A stretch of DNA of 64,000 nucleotides. Source: Rhodocyclus purpureus. Its GTDB lineage: Bacteria > Pseudomonadota > Gammaproteobacteria > Burkholderiales > Rhodocyclaceae. Shown piece after piece: positions 10,302 through 21,898 of this stretch; positions within the stretch are counted from its first letter, which is position 1; every line of letters begins with the position of its first letter. The stretch spans positions 97,822 to 161,821 of the forward strand of contig NZ_NHRX01000038.1 of assembly GCF_016653115.1 (NCBI RefSeq), read 5' to 3'. Under the pieces are notes generated by a model that saw only the letters and a program-made list of their open reading frames with translations, was not told the origin of the DNA and ran no database searches. The translations under genes were made by a program, and so were the position numbers.

Positions 10302-11203
10302 TGCTTGGCTCCTTGCAGGGCGAGGGCGACCTTCGAATTCGGCCTGCGGCCCAGTTGTTCGCTGATCCAGTGCGCGCAGTCGACCAGTTGCGTCAGGTCG
10401 ATGCCGGTCTCGATGCCGAGTCCGTCGAGCAGATAGACGACGTCCTCGGTGGCGACGTTGCCGGCGGCCCCCCTGGCGTAGGGGCAGCCGCCGAGCCCGG
10501 CGACCGACGCGTCGAAGACCGCCACTCCGGCCTCCAGCGAGGCGTAGATGTTGGCGATCGCCATCCCGTAAGTGTCGTGGTAGTGGCCGGCGAGCCTGGA
10601 CAGCGGCACTTTGGCGGCGACGGCGTCGAGCATGCGCCGGATCTTCAGCGGCGTGCCGACGCCGACCGTGTCGCCGAGGCTGATCTCGTTGCAGCCCATC
10701 TCGAACAGCGTCGCGGCGACGGCGGCGACTGCGGAAGGCGAGATCTCGCCCTCGTACGGGCAGCCGACGACGCAGGAGACGTAGCCGCGCACGCGCACGC
10801 CGGCTTCCCGCGCGGCGGCCATCACCGGCGCGAAGCGGTCCAGCGATTCGGCGATCGAGCAGTTGATGTTCTTGCGGCTGAACGACTCCGAGGCCGCCGC
10901 GAATACCGCCACATCCTCGGCGCCGGCCGCGAGCGCGGCCTCGAGGCCCTTGAGGTTGGGCGTCAGCACCGGGTAGGAAACGCCCGCCAGGCGCTCCAGC
11001 CCGGCCATCAGTTCGGCGTTGTCGGCCATCTGCGGCACCCACTTCGGCGAGACGAACGAAGTCGCCTCGATCGACTGCAGCCCGGCCGCGCCGAGCCGGG
11101 AGATCAGCTCGCGCTTGACCGCGGTCGGGACGAGCTGTTTCTCGTTCTGCAGTCCGTCGCGCGGGCCGACCTCGACGATGCGCACGCTTGCTGGCAGTTT
11201 CAT
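10298..11203 (-). CDS. hmgL: Hydroxymethylglutaryl-CoA lyase
   Basis: 301 aa. Cleaves HMG-CoA to acetyl-CoA and acetoacetate, the last specific step of leucine/isovalerate degradation. TIM-barrel of the DRE-TIM family: [14 protein letters not shown] at the N-terminus supplies the catalytic Arg and metal-binding Asp; [13 protein letters not shown] gives the metal-binding His pair; the signature [19 protein letters not shown] contains the conserved catalytic-loop Cys. The 11-bp gap to the upstream ligase and the 4-bp overlap with aacS place it inside one operon. Also called mvaB or liuE. Confidence 0.95.
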
Positions 11204-11214
11204 TGCCGGAATCC

Positions 11215-12903
11215 TCACGCCGTCTCCACGTCTTCGAGCCCGAGTTCGCGCTTCATGCGCTGGCGGATCTGGTACTTCTGGATCTTGCCGGTCACGGTCA
11301 TCGGGAACTCGTCGACGAAGCGGATGTAGCGCGGGATCTTGTAGTGCGCGATCTGGCCCTGGCAGAAGTCCTTCACCTCGGCCTCGCCGAGCTTCTCGCC
11401 TTCGCGCACGATGATCAGTGCGCACAGTTCCTCGCCGTACTTCCGGTCGGGAACGCCGACCACCTGCACGTCGCGGACCTTCGGGTGGCGGTAGAGGAAT
11501 TCCTCGATCTCGCGCGGGTAGATGTTCTCGCCGCCGCGGATCACCATGTCCTTGATGCGGCCGACGATGTTGCAGTAGCCCTCCTCGTCGATCGTCGCCA
11601 GGTCGCCGGTGTGCATCCAGCCGGCCTTGTCGATCGCCTCGCTGGTCTTCGCTTCGTCGTTCCAGTAGCCGAGCATCACCGAGTAGCCGCGCGTGCACAG
11701 CTCGCCCGGCGTCCCGCGCGGCACGATGCGACCTTCGCTGTCGACGATCTTCACCTCGCAGTGCGGCTGCACGCGGCCGACCGTGGACACGCGGCGTTCG
11801 AGCGGGTCGTCGGTGCCGCTCTGGAAGCTGACCGGCGAGGTCTCGGTCATGCCGTAGGCGATCGTCACCTCGCGCATGTTCAGCCGGTCGATGACCCGGC
11901 GCATCACCTCGATCGGGCAGGGGCTGCCGGCCATGATGCCGGTACGCAGCTGCGCGTGGTCGTAGCGGTCGAAATCCGGGTGGTCGAGGACGGCGATGAA
12001 CATGGTCGGCACCCCGTGCAGTGCCGTGCACTTCTCCTCGGCGACCGTCTGCAGCACGGCCAGCGGCTCGAAGGACTCGGCCGGGAAGACCATGGTCGCG
12101 CCGTGGGTCAGGCAGGCGAGGTTGCTCATCACCATGCCGAAGCAGTGGTAGAGCGGCACCGGGATGCACAGGCGGTCACCCTCACGCAGCTTGATCGCCT
12201 CGCCGACGAAATAGCCGTTGTTGAGGATGTTGTGGTGCGACAGCGTCGCGCCCTTCGGATTGCCGGTCGTCCCCGAGGTGAACTGGATGTTCACCGCGTC
12301 GTCGAACTGCAGCGTCTCGCCGATCTCGGCGAGCCAGTCGAGTTCGGCGCGCGTCGGCGCCTTGAGCAGTTCGCCGAAGTTGAACATTCCGCTCGTCTTG
12401 TCGTCGCCCATCCGGATCACGGTGTCCAGCCTCGGCAGGCGCGCCGACTTCAGCCTTCCCGGCGCGCAGTGCGCGAGTTCGGGCGCGAGGTCCTGCAGGA
12501 TCTCGAGGTAGTTGCTGCTCTTGAACGCCGGCGACAGGATCAGTGCGCGGCAGCCGACCTTGTTCAGCGCGTACTCGAGCTCGGCGCGGCGGTAGGCGGG
12601 GTTGATCGTCACCAGGACCAGCCCGAGCTTGGCGGTGGCGAACTGCGTCAGTACCCATTCCTCGTTGTTCTGCGACCAGATGCCGATCCGGTCGCCGGGC
12701 ATCAGCCCGGCGCGCAGCAGGCCGCAGGCCAGCGCGTCGACCTTCTCGCGCAGCAAGGCGTAGGAGAGGCGCACGTTCTGGTGGCGGACGACCAGGGCCT
12801 CCTGCTCGGCGTGGCGCGCGCAGGCCTCGTCGAAGAAGCTGCCGATGGTCTGGCCGATCAGCGGTTTGTCGGAGCTGCCATTGACGTAACTGAGCTTGTT
12901 CAT
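11215..12903 (-). CDS. AMP-binding acyl-CoA ligase of the liu cluster
   Basis: 562 aa, acyl-CoA synthetase superfamily. Motifs: [20 protein letters not shown] (P-loop), [31 protein letters not shown], and the lysine motif [14 protein letters not shown]. The family is usually described as medium-chain fatty-acyl-CoA synthetase-like. Its position between the methylcrotonyl-CoA carboxylase alpha subunit and HMG-CoA lyase suggests a short branched substrate such as isovalerate or methylcrotonate, but specificity cannot be read from sequence. Start ATG 12903 follows AAGGAGACAGAC, a strong ribosome site. Confidence 0.88.
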   Translation of the reverse strand: MNKLSYVNGSSDKPLIGQTIGSFFDEACARHAEQEALVVRHQNVRLSYALLREKVDALACGLLRAGLMPGDRIGIWSQNNEEWVLTQFATAKLGLVLVTINPAYRRAELEYALNKVGCRALILSPAFKSSNYLEILQDLAPELAHCAPGRLKSARLPRLDTVIRMGDDKTSGMFNFGELLKAPTRAELDWLAEIGETLQFDDAVNIQFTSGTTGNPKGATLSHHNILNNGYFVGEAIKLREGDRLCIPVPLYHCFGMVMSNLACLTHGATMVFPAESFEPLAVLQTVAEEKCTALHGVPTMFIAVLDHPDFDRYDHAQLRTGIMAGSPCPIEVMRRVIDRLNMREVTIAYGMTETSPVSFQSGTDDPLERRVSTVGRVQPHCEVKIVDSEGRIVPRGTPGELCTRGYSVMLGYWNDEAKTSEAIDKAGWMHTGDLATIDEEGYCNIVGRIKDMVIRGGENIYPREIEEFLYRHPKVRDVQVVGVPDRKYGEELCALIIVREGEKLGEAEVKDFCQGQIAHYKIPRYIRFVDEFPMTVTGKIQKYQIRQRMKRELGLEDVETA

Positions 12904-12970
12904 GTCTGTCTCCTTGTGATCTTGTGCAGGACTGCCCGGCCCCGGAGGCGAGCGCTCCGGAGCAGCTTCT

Positions 12971-14974
<2,004 letters not shown>

Positions 14975-15094
14975 GTCGGGTTTCCTTTTCATTCGCTGCA
15001 TTCGGCGGGTCGATCGAGAGTTTGTCGGGTTACGCTGCGTTAACGATCATGGCCAGTCTTGCCACCCCTGAGCATGAAACGCAGCCATTCGCTA

Positions 15095-15224
15095 CCGTCA
15101 TTGCGAGGCGCGTAGCGCCGTGGCAATCCAGTTCGTTCTTCCAGTTTCGCGGCATCGCCAGTTCGGGCGACAGGATGACAGCCCCACGCACTGGATCGCC
15201 ACGCCCTTCGGGCTCGCGATGACG
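15095..15224. repeat. 130-bp imperfect palindromic repeat between liuC and liuD
   Basis: The gap 14975-15314 holds no gene. Its centre begins CCGTCATTGCGAGGCGCGTA (15095) and ends with a near reverse complement (ACTGGATCGCCACG ... GGCTCGCGATGACGG, to 15224). The two halves read GTCATTGCGAG...GTGGCAATCCAGT and GTCATCGCGAG...GTGGCGATCCAGT. This is the widespread 'GTCATTGCGAG' type of mobile palindromic repeat. It probably forms a long hairpin and may attenuate transcription from liuABC into liuD. Confidence 0.75.
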
Positions 15225-15314
15225 GGCTGCTGATCGCGACGGCTGCGGCAGATCAGGTCGGCCGATGTCTCACGAAATTGTTCCACGTTGCACGCTAACC
15301 CGATCTACGCGGCG

Positions 15315-16097
15315 TCAGGCGACCCACGCCGCCGCTCGCTTGCCGAGGAAAGCGGCGAGGCCTTCCTTCGCTTCGGGTGTCGTGCGCAGCGAGGCGATGC
15401 GGCGCGCGGTGTCGGCGACGAGCGCGTCGTCCACCGGCCGCTGGGCGACCGCGCGGATCAGTTCCTTGGCCGCGTTCTGCGACCGGGGTCCGCCTTGCAG
15501 CAGCGCCTCGACCACCTCACGCACCCTGGCGTCGAGCGCTTCGCTGGTGACGGCTTCGTGCGCGATGCCGAGTTCGGCGGCGCGCCTGGCGTCGATGCGT
15601 TCGGCGGTCTGGAAGTAGCGGTAGGCCTGGCGTTCGCCGATGGCGCGGATCACGTAGGGGCTGATCGCGGAGGGGATGATGCCGAACCTGACCTCCGAGG
15701 CCGCGAAGACCGCGCGCTCGCCGGCGATGCAGATGTCGCAGGCGCAGGCGAGTCCCATGCCGCCGCCGAGCGCCGCGCCATGGACGCGCGCGACGGTCGG
15801 CTTGCTCATCTCGGCGAGCGTGCGCAGCATCGTCGCGAGCTTCATCGCGTCGGCGAAGTTAGCCTCCTCGCTCGCCTCGCCGGCGGCCTTCATCCAGTTG
15901 AGGTCGGCGCCGGCGGAGAAGCTCTTGCCCCGTCCGGCGAGGACGACGACGCGCACCGCGGGGTCGGCGTCGAGCTCGCGGCAGCCCGCGGTCAGCTCGC
16001 TGATCAGTTGCGCGTTGAAGGCGTTGTGCAGCTCGGGGCGGTTCATCCACAGCGTGGCGACCGCGCCCGCGCGTTCGATGTCGAGGGTCTCGTACAT
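15315..16097 (-). CDS. liuC: Methylglutaconyl-CoA hydratase (enoyl-CoA hydratase family)
   Basis: 260 aa, crotonase fold. Hydrates 3-methylglutaconyl-CoA to HMG-CoA. The CoA/oxyanion-hole segment GKSFSAGADLNWMK (~60-75) and the second one HGAALGGGMGLACACDICIA (~105) are present. The acid/base region reads ASEVRFGIIPSAISPYVIRA. The assignment to this step, not general beta-oxidation, comes from its place between liuB and liuD and the family-typical GADLNWM motif. ATG 16097 is 11 bp after the liuB stop. Confidence 0.9.
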   Translation of the reverse strand: MYETLDIERAGAVATLWMNRPELHNAFNAQLISELTAGCRELDADPAVRVVVLAGRGKSFSAGADLNWMKAAGEASEEANFADAMKLATMLRTLAEMSKPTVARVHGAALGGGMGLACACDICIAGERAVFAASEVRFGIIPSAISPYVIRAIGERQAYRYFQTAERIDARRAAELGIAHEAVTSEALDARVREVVEALLQGGPRSQNAAKELIRAVAQRPVDDALVADTARRIASLRTTPEAKEGLAAFLGKRAAAWVA

Positions 16098-16108
16098 GGC
16101 GGGCGTCC

Positions 16109-17716
16109 TCACATGCGGAAGATGCCGAAGCGGGTCGGCTGGATCGGCGCGTTGAGCGAGGCCGACAGCGACAGGCCGAGGATGCGCCGCGTCTGCGCCG
16201 GGTCGACGATGCCGTCGTCCCACAGGCGCGCGCTCGCGTAGTAGGGGTGGCCCTGCTCCTCGTACTGGGCGCGGATCGGCGCCTTGAACGCCTCCTCGTC
16301 CTCCTTGCTCCAGGCGCCGCCCTTGGCCTCGATCGCGTCGCGACGTACCGTCGCCAGCACGCTCGCCGCCTGCTCGCCGCCCATCACCGAGATGCGGCTG
16401 TTCGGCCACATCCACAGGAAGCGCGGGCTGTAGGCGCGACCGCACATGCCGTAGTTGCCGGCGCCGAAGGAGCCGCCGATCACCATCGTGATCTTCGGCA
16501 CCTGCGCGGTCGCCACCGCGGTGACCATCTTCGCGCCGTCCTTGGCGATGCCGCCGTTCTCGTACTTGCGGCCGACCATGAAGCCGGTGATGTTCTGCAG
16601 GAAGAGCAGCGGGATGCCGCGCTGCGCGCACAGTTCGATGAAGTGCGCGCCCTTCTGCGCCGACTCGCCGAAGAGGATGCCGTTGTTGGCGACGATGCCG
16701 ACCGGGGTGCCGTGCAACTGCGCGAAGCCGCACACCAGCGTCGTCCCGTAGCGCGACTTGAATTCGTCGAAGCGCGAGCCATCGACGGTGCGCGCGATGA
16801 TCTCGCGCACGTCGTAGGGCTTGCGCGAGTCGGTCGGGATGATCCCGTAGATTTCCTCGGGGTCGTAGAGCGGTGCCTCGCCGTTGCCGAGCGCCATCTG
16901 CGTCGGCTTGACGCGGTTGAGGTTGGCGACGATGCGGCGGGCGATGTTGATCGCGTGCTGGTCGTTCTCGGCGAGGTGGTCGGCGACGCCCGAGATGCGC
17001 GTATGCACGTCGCCGCCGCCCAGGTCCTCGCTGCTCACCACCTCGCCGGTCGCCGCCTTGACCAGCGGCGGGCCGCCGAGGAAGATCGTGCCCTGGTTCC
17101 TGACGATGACGGTCTCGTCCGACATCGCCGGCACGTAGGCGCCGCCGGCGGTGCACGAGCCCATGACGACGGCGATCTGCGGGATGCCCTTGGCCGACAT
17201 GTTGGCCTGGTTGTAGAAGATGCGGCCGAAGTGGTCGCGGTCGGGGAAGACCTCGTCCTGCCGCGGCAGGAAGGCGCCGCCCGAGTCGACCAGGTAGATG
17301 CACGGCAGGTGGTTCTGCTCGGCGATCTCCTGCGCGCGCAGGTGCTTCTTCACCGTCAGCGGGTAGTAGGTGCCGCCCTTCACCGTCGCGTCGTTGGCGA
17401 CGATCATGCACTCGACGCCGTTGACCCGGCCGACGCCGGTGACGACGCCGGCCGACGGCGCCTCGCCGTCGTACATGCCATGCGCGGCCAGCTGGCCGAC
17501 CTCGAGGAAGGCGGTGCCGGGGTCGAGCAGGTGATCGACCCGGTCGCGCGGCAGGAGCTTGCCGCGCGCGACGTGCTTGGCGCGCGCCGCTTCGCCGCCG
17601 CCTCTGGCCGCAGCGGCGGCCGTATCGCGCAGGTCCTCGACCAGCGCGCGCATCGCCGCGGCGTTGGCCTGGAAGTCGGCCGCGCGCGGGTTGATCTGGC
17701 TCTTGATCACGCTCAT
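16109..17716 (-). CDS. liuB: Methylcrotonyl-CoA carboxylase, carboxyltransferase beta subunit
   Basis: 535 aa, the normal family length. Transfers CO2 from biotin on LiuD to 3-methylcrotonyl-CoA, giving 3-methylglutaconyl-CoA. Two crotonase-like carboxyltransferase halves: the N-terminal acyl-CoA oxyanion region around [20 protein letters not shown], and the C-terminal biotin-side region around [20 protein letters not shown]. Both Gly-rich oxyanion turns are intact. Only 1 bp separates its start from the liuA stop, so the two are tightly coupled. Confidence 0.95.
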   Translation of the reverse strand: MSVIKSQINPRAADFQANAAAMRALVEDLRDTAAAAARGGGEAARAKHVARGKLLPRDRVDHLLDPGTAFLEVGQLAAHGMYDGEAPSAGVVTGVGRVNGVECMIVANDATVKGGTYYPLTVKKHLRAQEIAEQNHLPCIYLVDSGGAFLPRQDEVFPDRDHFGRIFYNQANMSAKGIPQIAVVMGSCTAGGAYVPAMSDETVIVRNQGTIFLGGPPLVKAATGEVVSSEDLGGGDVHTRISGVADHLAENDQHAINIARRIVANLNRVKPTQMALGNGEAPLYDPEEIYGIIPTDSRKPYDVREIIARTVDGSRFDEFKSRYGTTLVCGFAQLHGTPVGIVANNGILFGESAQKGAHFIELCAQRGIPLLFLQNITGFMVGRKYENGGIAKDGAKMVTAVATAQVPKITMVIGGSFGAGNYGMCGRAYSPRFLWMWPNSRISVMGGEQAASVLATVRRDAIEAKGGAWSKEDEEAFKAPIRAQYEEQGHPYYASARLWDDGIVDPAQTRRILGLSLSASLNAPIQPTRFGIFRM

Positions 17717-17717
17717 C

Positions 17718-18890
17718 TCAGTTCGTCTCCGCGAACAGTTCGCGACCGATCAGCATGCGCCGGATCTCGCTGGTGCCGGCGCCGATCTCGTAGAGCTTGG
17801 CGTCGCGCCACAGGCGGCCGGTCGCGTAGTCGTTGGTGTAGCCGACGCCGCCGAGCGTCTGGATCGCCTCGCCGGCCATCCAGGTCGCCTTCTCGGCCGC
17901 GTAGAGGATGGCGCCGGCGGCGTCCTTGCGCAGGCTGCGCGCGTGGTCGGTGTGGTCGCAGGCGCGGCCGAGCGCATAGACGTAGGCGCGCGTCGCCTGC
18001 CAGGTCGAGTACATGTCGGCGACCTTGCCCTGCATCAGCTGGAATTCGCCGATCGCCTGGCCGAACTGGCGGCGCTCGTGCAGGTAGGGGACGACGATGT
18101 CCATGCACGCGGCCATGATGCCGAGCGGGCCGCCACAGAGCACTGCGCGCTCGTAGTCGAGGCCGGACATCAGCACCTTGACGCCGTTGCCGACGCCGCC
18201 GAGCACGTTCTCCTCGGGGATCTCGCAGTCGTCGAAGAAGAGCGGGAAGGTGTTCGAGCCGCGCATGCCGAGCTTGTCGAGGTGCGGGCCGTGCGTGAAG
18301 CCCTTGAAGCCCTTCTCGACGATGAATGCGGTGATCCCCTTCGGGCCGGCGTCGGGGTCGGTCTTGGCATAGACGACCAGCGTGTCGGCGTCGCCGCCGT
18401 TGGTGATCCACATCTTCGAGCCGTTGAGCACGAAGCGGTCGCCCTTCTTCTCGGCGCGCAGCTTCATCGAGACGACGTCGGAGCCGGCGCCCGGTTCGGA
18501 CATCGCCAGCGCGCCGACGTGCTCGCCGGAAACGAGCTTGGGCAGGTACTTCTTCTTCTGTGCCTCGTTGCCGTTGCGGCGGATCTGGTTTACGCACAGG
18601 TTCGAGTGCGCGCCGTAGGAGAGGCCGACCGAGGCCGACGCGCGTGAGATCTCCTCGAGCGCGACGATGTGCGCGAGGTAGCCCAGGTTGCTGCCGCCGT
18701 ATTCCTCGCCGACGGTCATGCCGAGCAGGCCCATCTCGCCGAACTTCCGCCACAGGTCGGCGGGGAATTCGTTCACGCGGTCGATCTCGGCGGCGCGCGG
18801 TGCGATCTCGGCGTCGGCGAAAGCCTTGACGCTGTCGCGCAGCATGTTGATGTCTTCACCGAGGGCAAAGTCGAGGCTGGGAATGTTCAT
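17718..18890 (-). CDS. liuA: Isovaleryl-CoA dehydrogenase
   Basis: 390 aa. FAD enzyme oxidising isovaleryl-CoA to 3-methylcrotonyl-CoA, passing electrons to ETF. Acyl-CoA dehydrogenase signatures: [19 protein letters not shown] and [20 protein letters not shown]. The catalytic Glu of this family is located in the [13 protein letters not shown] helix region (short-branched-chain type, as in human IVD), not in the C-terminal loop, where Gly is seen here. I chose ATG 18890 (MNIPSLDF) with AGGTG six bases upstream over a GTG three codons earlier. First gene of the catabolic operon; the AraC-type gene diverges from it. Confidence 0.95.
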   Translation of the reverse strand: MNIPSLDFALGEDINMLRDSVKAFADAEIAPRAAEIDRVNEFPADLWRKFGEMGLLGMTVGEEYGGSNLGYLAHIVALEEISRASASVGLSYGAHSNLCVNQIRRNGNEAQKKKYLPKLVSGEHVGALAMSEPGAGSDVVSMKLRAEKKGDRFVLNGSKMWITNGGDADTLVVYAKTDPDAGPKGITAFIVEKGFKGFTHGPHLDKLGMRGSNTFPLFFDDCEIPEENVLGGVGNGVKVLMSGLDYERAVLCGGPLGIMAACMDIVVPYLHERRQFGQAIGEFQLMQGKVADMYSTWQATRAYVYALGRACDHTDHARSLRKDAAGAILYAAEKATWMAGEAIQTLGGVGYTNDYATGRLWRDAKLYEIGAGTSEIRRMLIGRELFAETN

Positions 18891-19032
18891 GCGGGGCACC
18901 TGTGGCGGAAGCGTTGGGGAGGCGGCCGGCGTCGCGCTGTCTCACCGCGAGGGCGAGGGCAGGGCGTCCGGCGGCCGCTGCAAGGGACGCCACAGTGTAG
19001 TGATCGTCATGGCGCGGCGAGCGCCAAAACGG

Positions 19033-19060
19033 TTGCAAATCGTGCCAGGCGATTTATAGT
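19033..19060 (+). promoter_or_regulatory. Candidate sigma-70 promoter for the AraC-type gene
   Basis: TTGCAA (19033-19038), 16-base spacer, TATAGT (19055-19060). Initiation about 7 bases later would leave almost no leader before ATG 19071, so the transcript may be nearly leaderless. Confidence 0.35.
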
Positions 19061-19070
19061 GCTGCGCACC

Positions 19071-20120
19071 ATGAGCCGGAGCTACGTTCCCCCTCCCGAC
19101 CCGCTGCGCGGACCCGCGGCGACGCCGATCGCCTTCATCCGCGCGATCGTCCTCGCGTATCGCCGCTACGGCGCCGATCCCGCCAACTGCCTGCATACGG
19201 CACGGATTGCGCCGGAACTCCTCGCCGACCCCGGTGCCCGCGTCACCGCCACGCAGATGGAGATCATGTCGGCGGTGGCGATGCAGGAACTCGACGACGA
19301 GGCGCTCGGCTGGTTCTCGCGCAAGCTGCCGTGGGGAAGCTACGGGATGCTGTGTCGCGCTTCGCTGACTTCGCCCGAACTCGGCATCGCCTTGAAACGC
19401 TGGTGCCGACATCACCGGCTGCTCACCGACGACATCGTCCTGAGCCTCGAAGTCGCCGGGTCGCTGGCGACGCTCGCGATCGAGACGCGGCGCGAACTCG
19501 GGCCGATGCAGGAACTCTGTCTCGTCACCTGCCTGCGCTACATCCTCGGCTACGCCTGCTGGCTGATCGACTCGCGCATCCCGCTGCTGGCCGCCTCCTT
19601 CCCCTATCCGGCGCCCGCCCACCAGTCGGCCTACCCGCTGATCTTCCCCGGTCCGGTGCTGTTCGACGCCGCCTGTGCCGGCATCCGCTTCGACGCGCAG
19701 TACCTGCGCCTGCCGCTGCGCCGCGATGAGCACGACCTGCAGCAGATGCTCAAACGCGCCTTGCCGCTGACCGTCCTCCAGTACCGCCGCGACCGCCTGC
19801 TCGTGCAGCGCGTGCGCCAACTGCTCAAGGCCGAAGCCAATGCCGCGCTCACCGCCGAGAGCATCGCCGGGCGCCTGCATGTGTCTCCGCGCACCCTGCA
19901 TCGCCAGCTGCGCGAGGAAGGTGCGACGCTGCTGGCGCTCAAGGACGAAGCGCGCCGTGAGCAGGCGATGCGGCTGCTGACACGCAGCAAGCGCCCGCTC
20001 AAGCAGGTCGCGCAGGCAGTCGGTTATCGCAACGAGAAGAGTTTCTCGCGCGCGTTCAAGGACTGGACCGGGCAGTCGCCGGGGGCGTTCAGGGAGTCGG
20101 CGGGGAAGCCGGAGGGGTGA
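19071..20120 (+). CDS. AraC-family transcriptional regulator, probable liu regulator
   Basis: 349 aa. The N-terminal ~190 residues match the arabinose-binding-like domain of the OruR/ArgR-type AraC subgroup (AIVLAYRRYGADPANCLHTA; WFSRKLPWGSYGMLCRA). The C-terminal DNA-binding domain has two helix-turn-helices: SIAGRLHVSPRTLHRQLREE and VAQAVGYRNEKSFSRAFKDW. It is divergent from liuA across 180 bp, so it most likely senses a leucine-pathway metabolite and controls the liu operon. That is contextual inference; the effector is unknown. Confidence 0.88.
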   Translation: MSRSYVPPPDPLRGPAATPIAFIRAIVLAYRRYGADPANCLHTARIAPELLADPGARVTATQMEIMSAVAMQELDDEALGWFSRKLPWGSYGMLCRASLTSPELGIALKRWCRHHRLLTDDIVLSLEVAGSLATLAIETRRELGPMQELCLVTCLRYILGYACWLIDSRIPLLAASFPYPAPAHQSAYPLIFPGPVLFDAACAGIRFDAQYLRLPLRRDEHDLQQMLKRALPLTVLQYRRDRLLVQRVRQLLKAEANAALTAESIAGRLHVSPRTLHRQLREEGATLLALKDEARREQAMRLLTRSKRPLKQVAQAVGYRNEKSFSRAFKDWTGQSPGAFRESAGKPEG

Positions 20121-20218
20121 CACAGGACACGCTTGCCTCGGCGAGCGTCCACCGGTCGGTCCGGGAGGTGTCGGCCTGTTCCTCCCGGGCCATGCGGCGG
20201 CCTGGACGTGCTGGGAGC

Positions 20219-20247
20219 TTGACTAAGTAAGGAATAATTCTTACAGT
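20219..20247 (+). promoter_or_regulatory. prlF-yhaV promoter with embedded inverted repeat
   Basis: -35 TTGACT (20219-20224), 17-base spacer, -10 TACAGT (20242-20247). Between and overlapping the boxes lies GTAAG-N8-CTTAC (20227-20244), a good candidate operator for autorepression by the antitoxin or the toxin-antitoxin complex. A GAGAGGAGA ribosome site follows just before ATG 20266. Confidence 0.65.
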
Positions 20248-20265
20248 AGATCTGCTGAGAGGAGA

Positions 20266-20592
20266 ATGACCATGCACGCCATCCACGAAGTCGCCACCCT
20301 CACCGCCAAGGGCCAGATCACCTTGCCCAAAGCCATCCGTCAGGCATTGGGTGTGGACTACGGTGGCAAGGTTGCCTTCGACCTGCTGGGTTCGCAGGTG
20401 GTGGTCTCCCGTGTCGAAGACGAGCCCCACGAAGATCCTGCGATCGGAAGTTTTCTCGCGCTGCTCGAAAAGGACATCCATTCCGGCCGTCACCTCGGCG
20501 CCTTGCCGGACGATCTGGCACGCGCGATGTTGGTCGCGAGCGGACAGCCGGTCGACGTGGGTGAAGACATCGAAGGTGACGTGACGCTGTGA
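20266..20592 (+). CDS. prlF: PrlF-family antitoxin (AbrB/SpoVT fold)
   Basis: 108 aa. The N-terminal swapped-hairpin DNA-binding domain shows the signature ATLTAKGQITLPKAIRQALG. The acidic C-terminal part (PHEDPAIGSFLALLEKDIHS) is the expected toxin-binding region. It neutralises YhaV and represses the operon; both roles are inferred from family knowledge. Two ATGs are possible (20266 and 20272). The stop overlaps the toxin's GTG start by four bases (GTGA), the standard arrangement for this type II system. Confidence 0.88.
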   Translation: MTMHAIHEVATLTAKGQITLPKAIRQALGVDYGGKVAFDLLGSQVVVSRVEDEPHEDPAIGSFLALLEKDIHSGRHLGALPDDLARAMLVASGQPVDVGEDIEGDVTL

Positions 20593-21041
20593 TCGTGCGT
20601 CATGGCTGGAAGCTGCTCTTCCATGACTGCCTGATCGAGCAACTGCAAAAGCTGCACGCTGCGGCCGAGCGTGCGCGGGCACAGGACCCCGTCGGCTTCG
20701 CGGAGAACGCCAACTTCAAGCTCTTCAATGCCTTGTCGCAGTTGATCCTGGATACGGTGCCCGGCGACCCCAAGCGCGAGGAGTATCGTCAGGGGAACAC
20801 GCTGGGGCCTGCGTTCCGGTACTGGCGACGGGCCAAGATCGGTCGGCGCTTCCGCCTGTTTTTCCGCTTCGACTCGAAGAGCAGGATCATCGTCTTTGCC
20901 TGGGTCAATGACGAGAATACCTTGCGCTCCTCGGGCAGCAAGTCCGACCCTTACGCGGTCTTCCACAAAATGCTGCAACGCGGCCATCCGCCTGATGACT
21001 GGGCGGGACTCGTGTCGGCAAGCAAGCCGGAGTGGAAGTAG
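20589..21041 (+). CDS. yhaV: YhaV-family toxin (RelE-superfamily endoribonuclease)
   Basis: 150 aa with a GTG start at 20589. Typical YhaV length and motifs: HGWKLLFHDCLIEQLQKL at the N-terminus, LGPAFRYWRRAKIGRRFRLF (basic, likely RNA-binding), and VFAWVNDENTLRSSGSKSDP. The family cleaves mRNA, ribosome-dependently in the E. coli case. The C-terminus RGHPPDDWAGLVSASK is also conserved. It appears intact, with its antitoxin directly upstream. Confidence 0.9.
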   Translation: MIVRHGWKLLFHDCLIEQLQKLHAAAERARAQDPVGFAENANFKLFNALSQLILDTVPGDPKREEYRQGNTLGPAFRYWRRAKIGRRFRLFFRFDSKSRIIVFAWVNDENTLRSSGSKSDPYAVFHKMLQRGHPPDDWAGLVSASKPEWK

Positions 21042-21096
21042 TCAGGCCCGGCCAAGGACCCCTTATGTTCGACCGCGCAGCCACCGCTGTGCCGGG

Positions 21097-21717
21097 TCAG
21101 TCGACCTTCAGCCAGATTTCGTTGCGGCGCAGGAACCAGGGCGTCAGCGGCGGGTTGTAGCGGGCGAAGACAGGTTCTCCGCTCGTGCGCAGGCCGGCGG
21201 CAGCGACGGCGTTTTGCAGGATGGCCAGGTGCTCCGCATAGTTGGCGTCGGTCCAGCGTCCCGAGTAGCGGATCGCGGCGAAGCGGCCGCCGGCGATCTC
21301 CCTGAATGTCACGCGCGGGTCGAGCGGCTCGGGCAGCGTCGCCAGCGTGAATCCCTCGGGCATCCGGAACTGCAGCAGCTGCTCGGCGCCGGCCGGCTCC
21401 TGGGTCACCGGCGTCGTCATCGCGATCTTCTTCGGCTCGGCTTCCTGCGTCACCGGAGTGCTCATCGCCAGCTGCCGTTCGCCCTTGTTCTTGCCGAAGA
21501 TATAGCCGGCGAGGATACGGAAGCCCTGGTTGCCGGCCTCGCTGAACGGGCCGCTGACGCGCACTTCGGCGACGATGTACGGCGCGTACTCGCGCAGCTC
21601 GAAGTCCGGGTATTGCGCGACGACGCGGTAGGCGGGGGCCGGGTTGGCATCGGCGCGGGCGCTGCCGCCGGCGAGGAGGACGAGTGCGCTGGCGATGGCA
21701 AGAAGAAATTTCATCAT
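21097..21717 (-). CDS. SOUL heme-binding family protein, exported (paralogue 1)
   Basis: 206 aa with a signal peptide (MMKFLLAIASALVLLAGGSA). The SOUL domain has FELREYAPYIVAEVRVSG at its start, the internal repeat-like STPVTQE / TTPVTQE, and the C-terminal PWFLRRNEIWLKVD. SOUL/HBP proteins bind haem or other tetrapyrroles in some organisms; bacterial exported members are poorly characterised. A close paralogue lies at 49648-50262. The gene is 18 bp downstream of a dispersed repeat and separated by it from thiE. Confidence 0.85.
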   Translation of the reverse strand: MMKFLLAIASALVLLAGGSARADANPAPAYRVVAQYPDFELREYAPYIVAEVRVSGPFSEAGNQGFRILAGYIFGKNKGERQLAMSTPVTQEAEPKKIAMTTPVTQEPAGAEQLLQFRMPEGFTLATLPEPLDPRVTFREIAGGRFAAIRYSGRWTDANYAEHLAILQNAVAAAGLRTSGEPVFARYNPPLTPWFLRRNEIWLKVD

Positions 21718-21734
21718 GGATTCCTTTCAACCTG

Positions 21735-21898
21735 AAAAAAGCACTTGGCCACGAAATGCACGAAAAACACGAAATCGTTCATGGGGTTCGACGCAGAGTC
21801 GAAACAATCCGATTGGTTAGATGCTGAACGACCGCAACCCTATGTGTTGTTTCGCGGCTTTCGTGTTTTTCGTGGCTGAAAAGAGGTTTTAAGGTTCA
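21735..21898 (+). repeat. 164-bp dispersed repeat, copy 1
   Basis: Starts AAAAAAGCACTTGGCCACGA and ends GGCTGAAAAGAGGTTTTAAG-GTTCA. A second copy in opposite orientation is at 36072-36235. Within the element GCACGAAAAACACGAAA near one end is mirrored by TTTCGTGTTTTTCGTGG near the other, so the ends are partly inverted. The last bases overlap the thiE stop codon. Confidence 0.85.
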
